IMG/VR virus record: IMGVR_UViG_3300042521_001938
Location: 1 to 22,085 of that record
DNA from: a virus
Length of the DNA stretch: 22,085 bases
Direction: 5' to 3' (one strand)
Part shown: positions 21,817 to 22,085 of the stretch, in pieces
Layout: every line of letters starts with the position of its first letter
Numbering within the stretch: position 1 is the first letter of the stretch
Notes under the pieces: generated by a model
The model's database searches: none
Told to the model about the DNA's origin: nothing
Seen by the model: the letters and a program-made list of their open reading frames with translations, nothing else
Program-made: the position numbers and the translations under genes

Positions 21817-22085
21817 AGGTTACCTCTTTTTGTAGGCTTTCGAGAGTTCGGTAAAGGAAGGGAGTGAGATCTAATCTCGGATCCGCAGCCATCGGAAGAT
21901 TGGGTTGCTGCGGATGTGGTGTTCGCATCTCTTGATTGATTAGATCAATAAATGCGGAGTAGGCCCTCTGTACTTCCCCTACCATTCGGAATGGGAAACC
22001 GGAGAGCATTCCCGCGATTTCGTCATCCGTTTTTGAAGGGAATAAATACTTCAGTGCTTCAATGCTATCAACCCCTAATTCCTGT
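21284..22085 (-). CDS. Probable portal protein, C-terminal part (5' end outside window)
   Basis: The frame is open from the window edge to TAG at 21286-21284, showing 266 residues with no start needed. The visible N-terminal part is helical and ordered ('GVDSIEALKYLFPSKTDDEI', 'FPFRMVGEVQRAYSAFIDLI', 'LTPFLYRTLESLQKEVTYAG'). From about the scaffold start onward it becomes a Gly/Pro/Ser-rich tail, ending 'PTPRKRGKRS'. The position just upstream of scaffold and capsid is where tailed phages keep the portal gene, hence the call; no diagnostic portal motif is in view. If real to the end, it overlaps the scaffold gene by 533 bp in another frame. Confidence 0.65.
   Translation of the reverse strand, partial: QELGVDSIEALKYLFPSKTDDEIAGMLSGFPFRMVGEVQRAYSAFIDLINQEMRTPHPQQPNLPMAADPRLDLTPFLYRTLESLQKEVTYAGRYRSADPIGTPSIPDPADQLRGSGSTDGGSGPGGGNVSPMGGALPASGGPSPANAGPDGGQQLPIQPYTVLPPGIPGAPTNSTTIGEPLQGGIQPGSGAPEFARPIPVPGSTIEREPTSRTGQLQFPTGSPVQQRGDADLYAWDQQQPGLLQRLFPNFAGNQPGPTPRKRGKRS

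Noticed and set aside
21265-21867. Plus-strand open frame of 200 codons opposite portal/scaffold
   Set aside because: Arg/Leu/Gly-rich composition typical of an antisense reading of Pro/Gln/Gly-rich coding DNA.

Overview
This window is part of the structural and lysis module of a tailed double-stranded DNA phage (Caudoviricetes), most likely a cyanophage. The case for a cyanophage rests on family resemblance, which I recognise from experience and have not searched: the tail-fibre N-termini and S74-ended fibre, the Lys-rich 'CNKP..TPGH' protein, the large virion proteins, and a group I intron of the cyanobacterial tRNA-Leu type. No integrase or host flanking DNA is visible. Almost all genes lie on the minus strand, so transcription runs from high to low coordinates.

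Layout in order of transcription. At 22085-20815 are the C-terminal part of a probable portal protein (cut by the window edge) and a probable scaffold protein, overlapping out of frame by 533 bp. An intrinsic terminator follows (20731-20759), then two small head-region proteins (20721-20021). The major capsid protein gene (19976-17916) is split by a group I intron of about 850 nt. That intron carries an HNH homing endonuclease on the opposite strand. Next come a second head or decoration protein, a helix-hairpin-helix protein, a probable connector protein, a lambda-type transglycosylase and a permuted M23 peptidase; the two enzymes share a C-terminal module. Downstream (14620-9619) lies a set of virion and fibre proteins, including a 766-residue protein with a SWIM-like zinc signature. 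They are interrupted by one small plus-strand gene for a hydrophobic/coiled-coil protein. Then come an S74-chaperone tail fibre (9562-7097) and a two-domain endolysin (GH24 plus C39-like peptidase, 7062-5815). A small-gene patch (5810-3825) has two plus-strand tRNAs (Leu-UAA, Thr-UGU), a free-standing HNH nuclease, a DUF6321-like protein and a Dps miniferritin with an intact ferroxidase signature. The left end (3761-1) holds a 974-residue repeat-rich virion protein, a small fibre-like protein and a partial lectin-type fibre.

Taken together the genes build head, neck, tail and fibres, with three different cell-wall enzymes: two apparently virion-bound for entry, one soluble for lysis. Selfish elements (the intron, its homing endonuclease and a second HNH gene) sit in the capsid gene and beside the tRNAs. 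The Dps gene is the clearest auxiliary gene. The most unusual features are the antisense homing endonuclease inside the capsid-gene intron, the long portal/scaffold overlap, the Dps, the circularly permuted M23 enzyme and the C-terminal module shared by the two lytic enzymes. There is no gene-free stretch above 300 bases apart from the intron.
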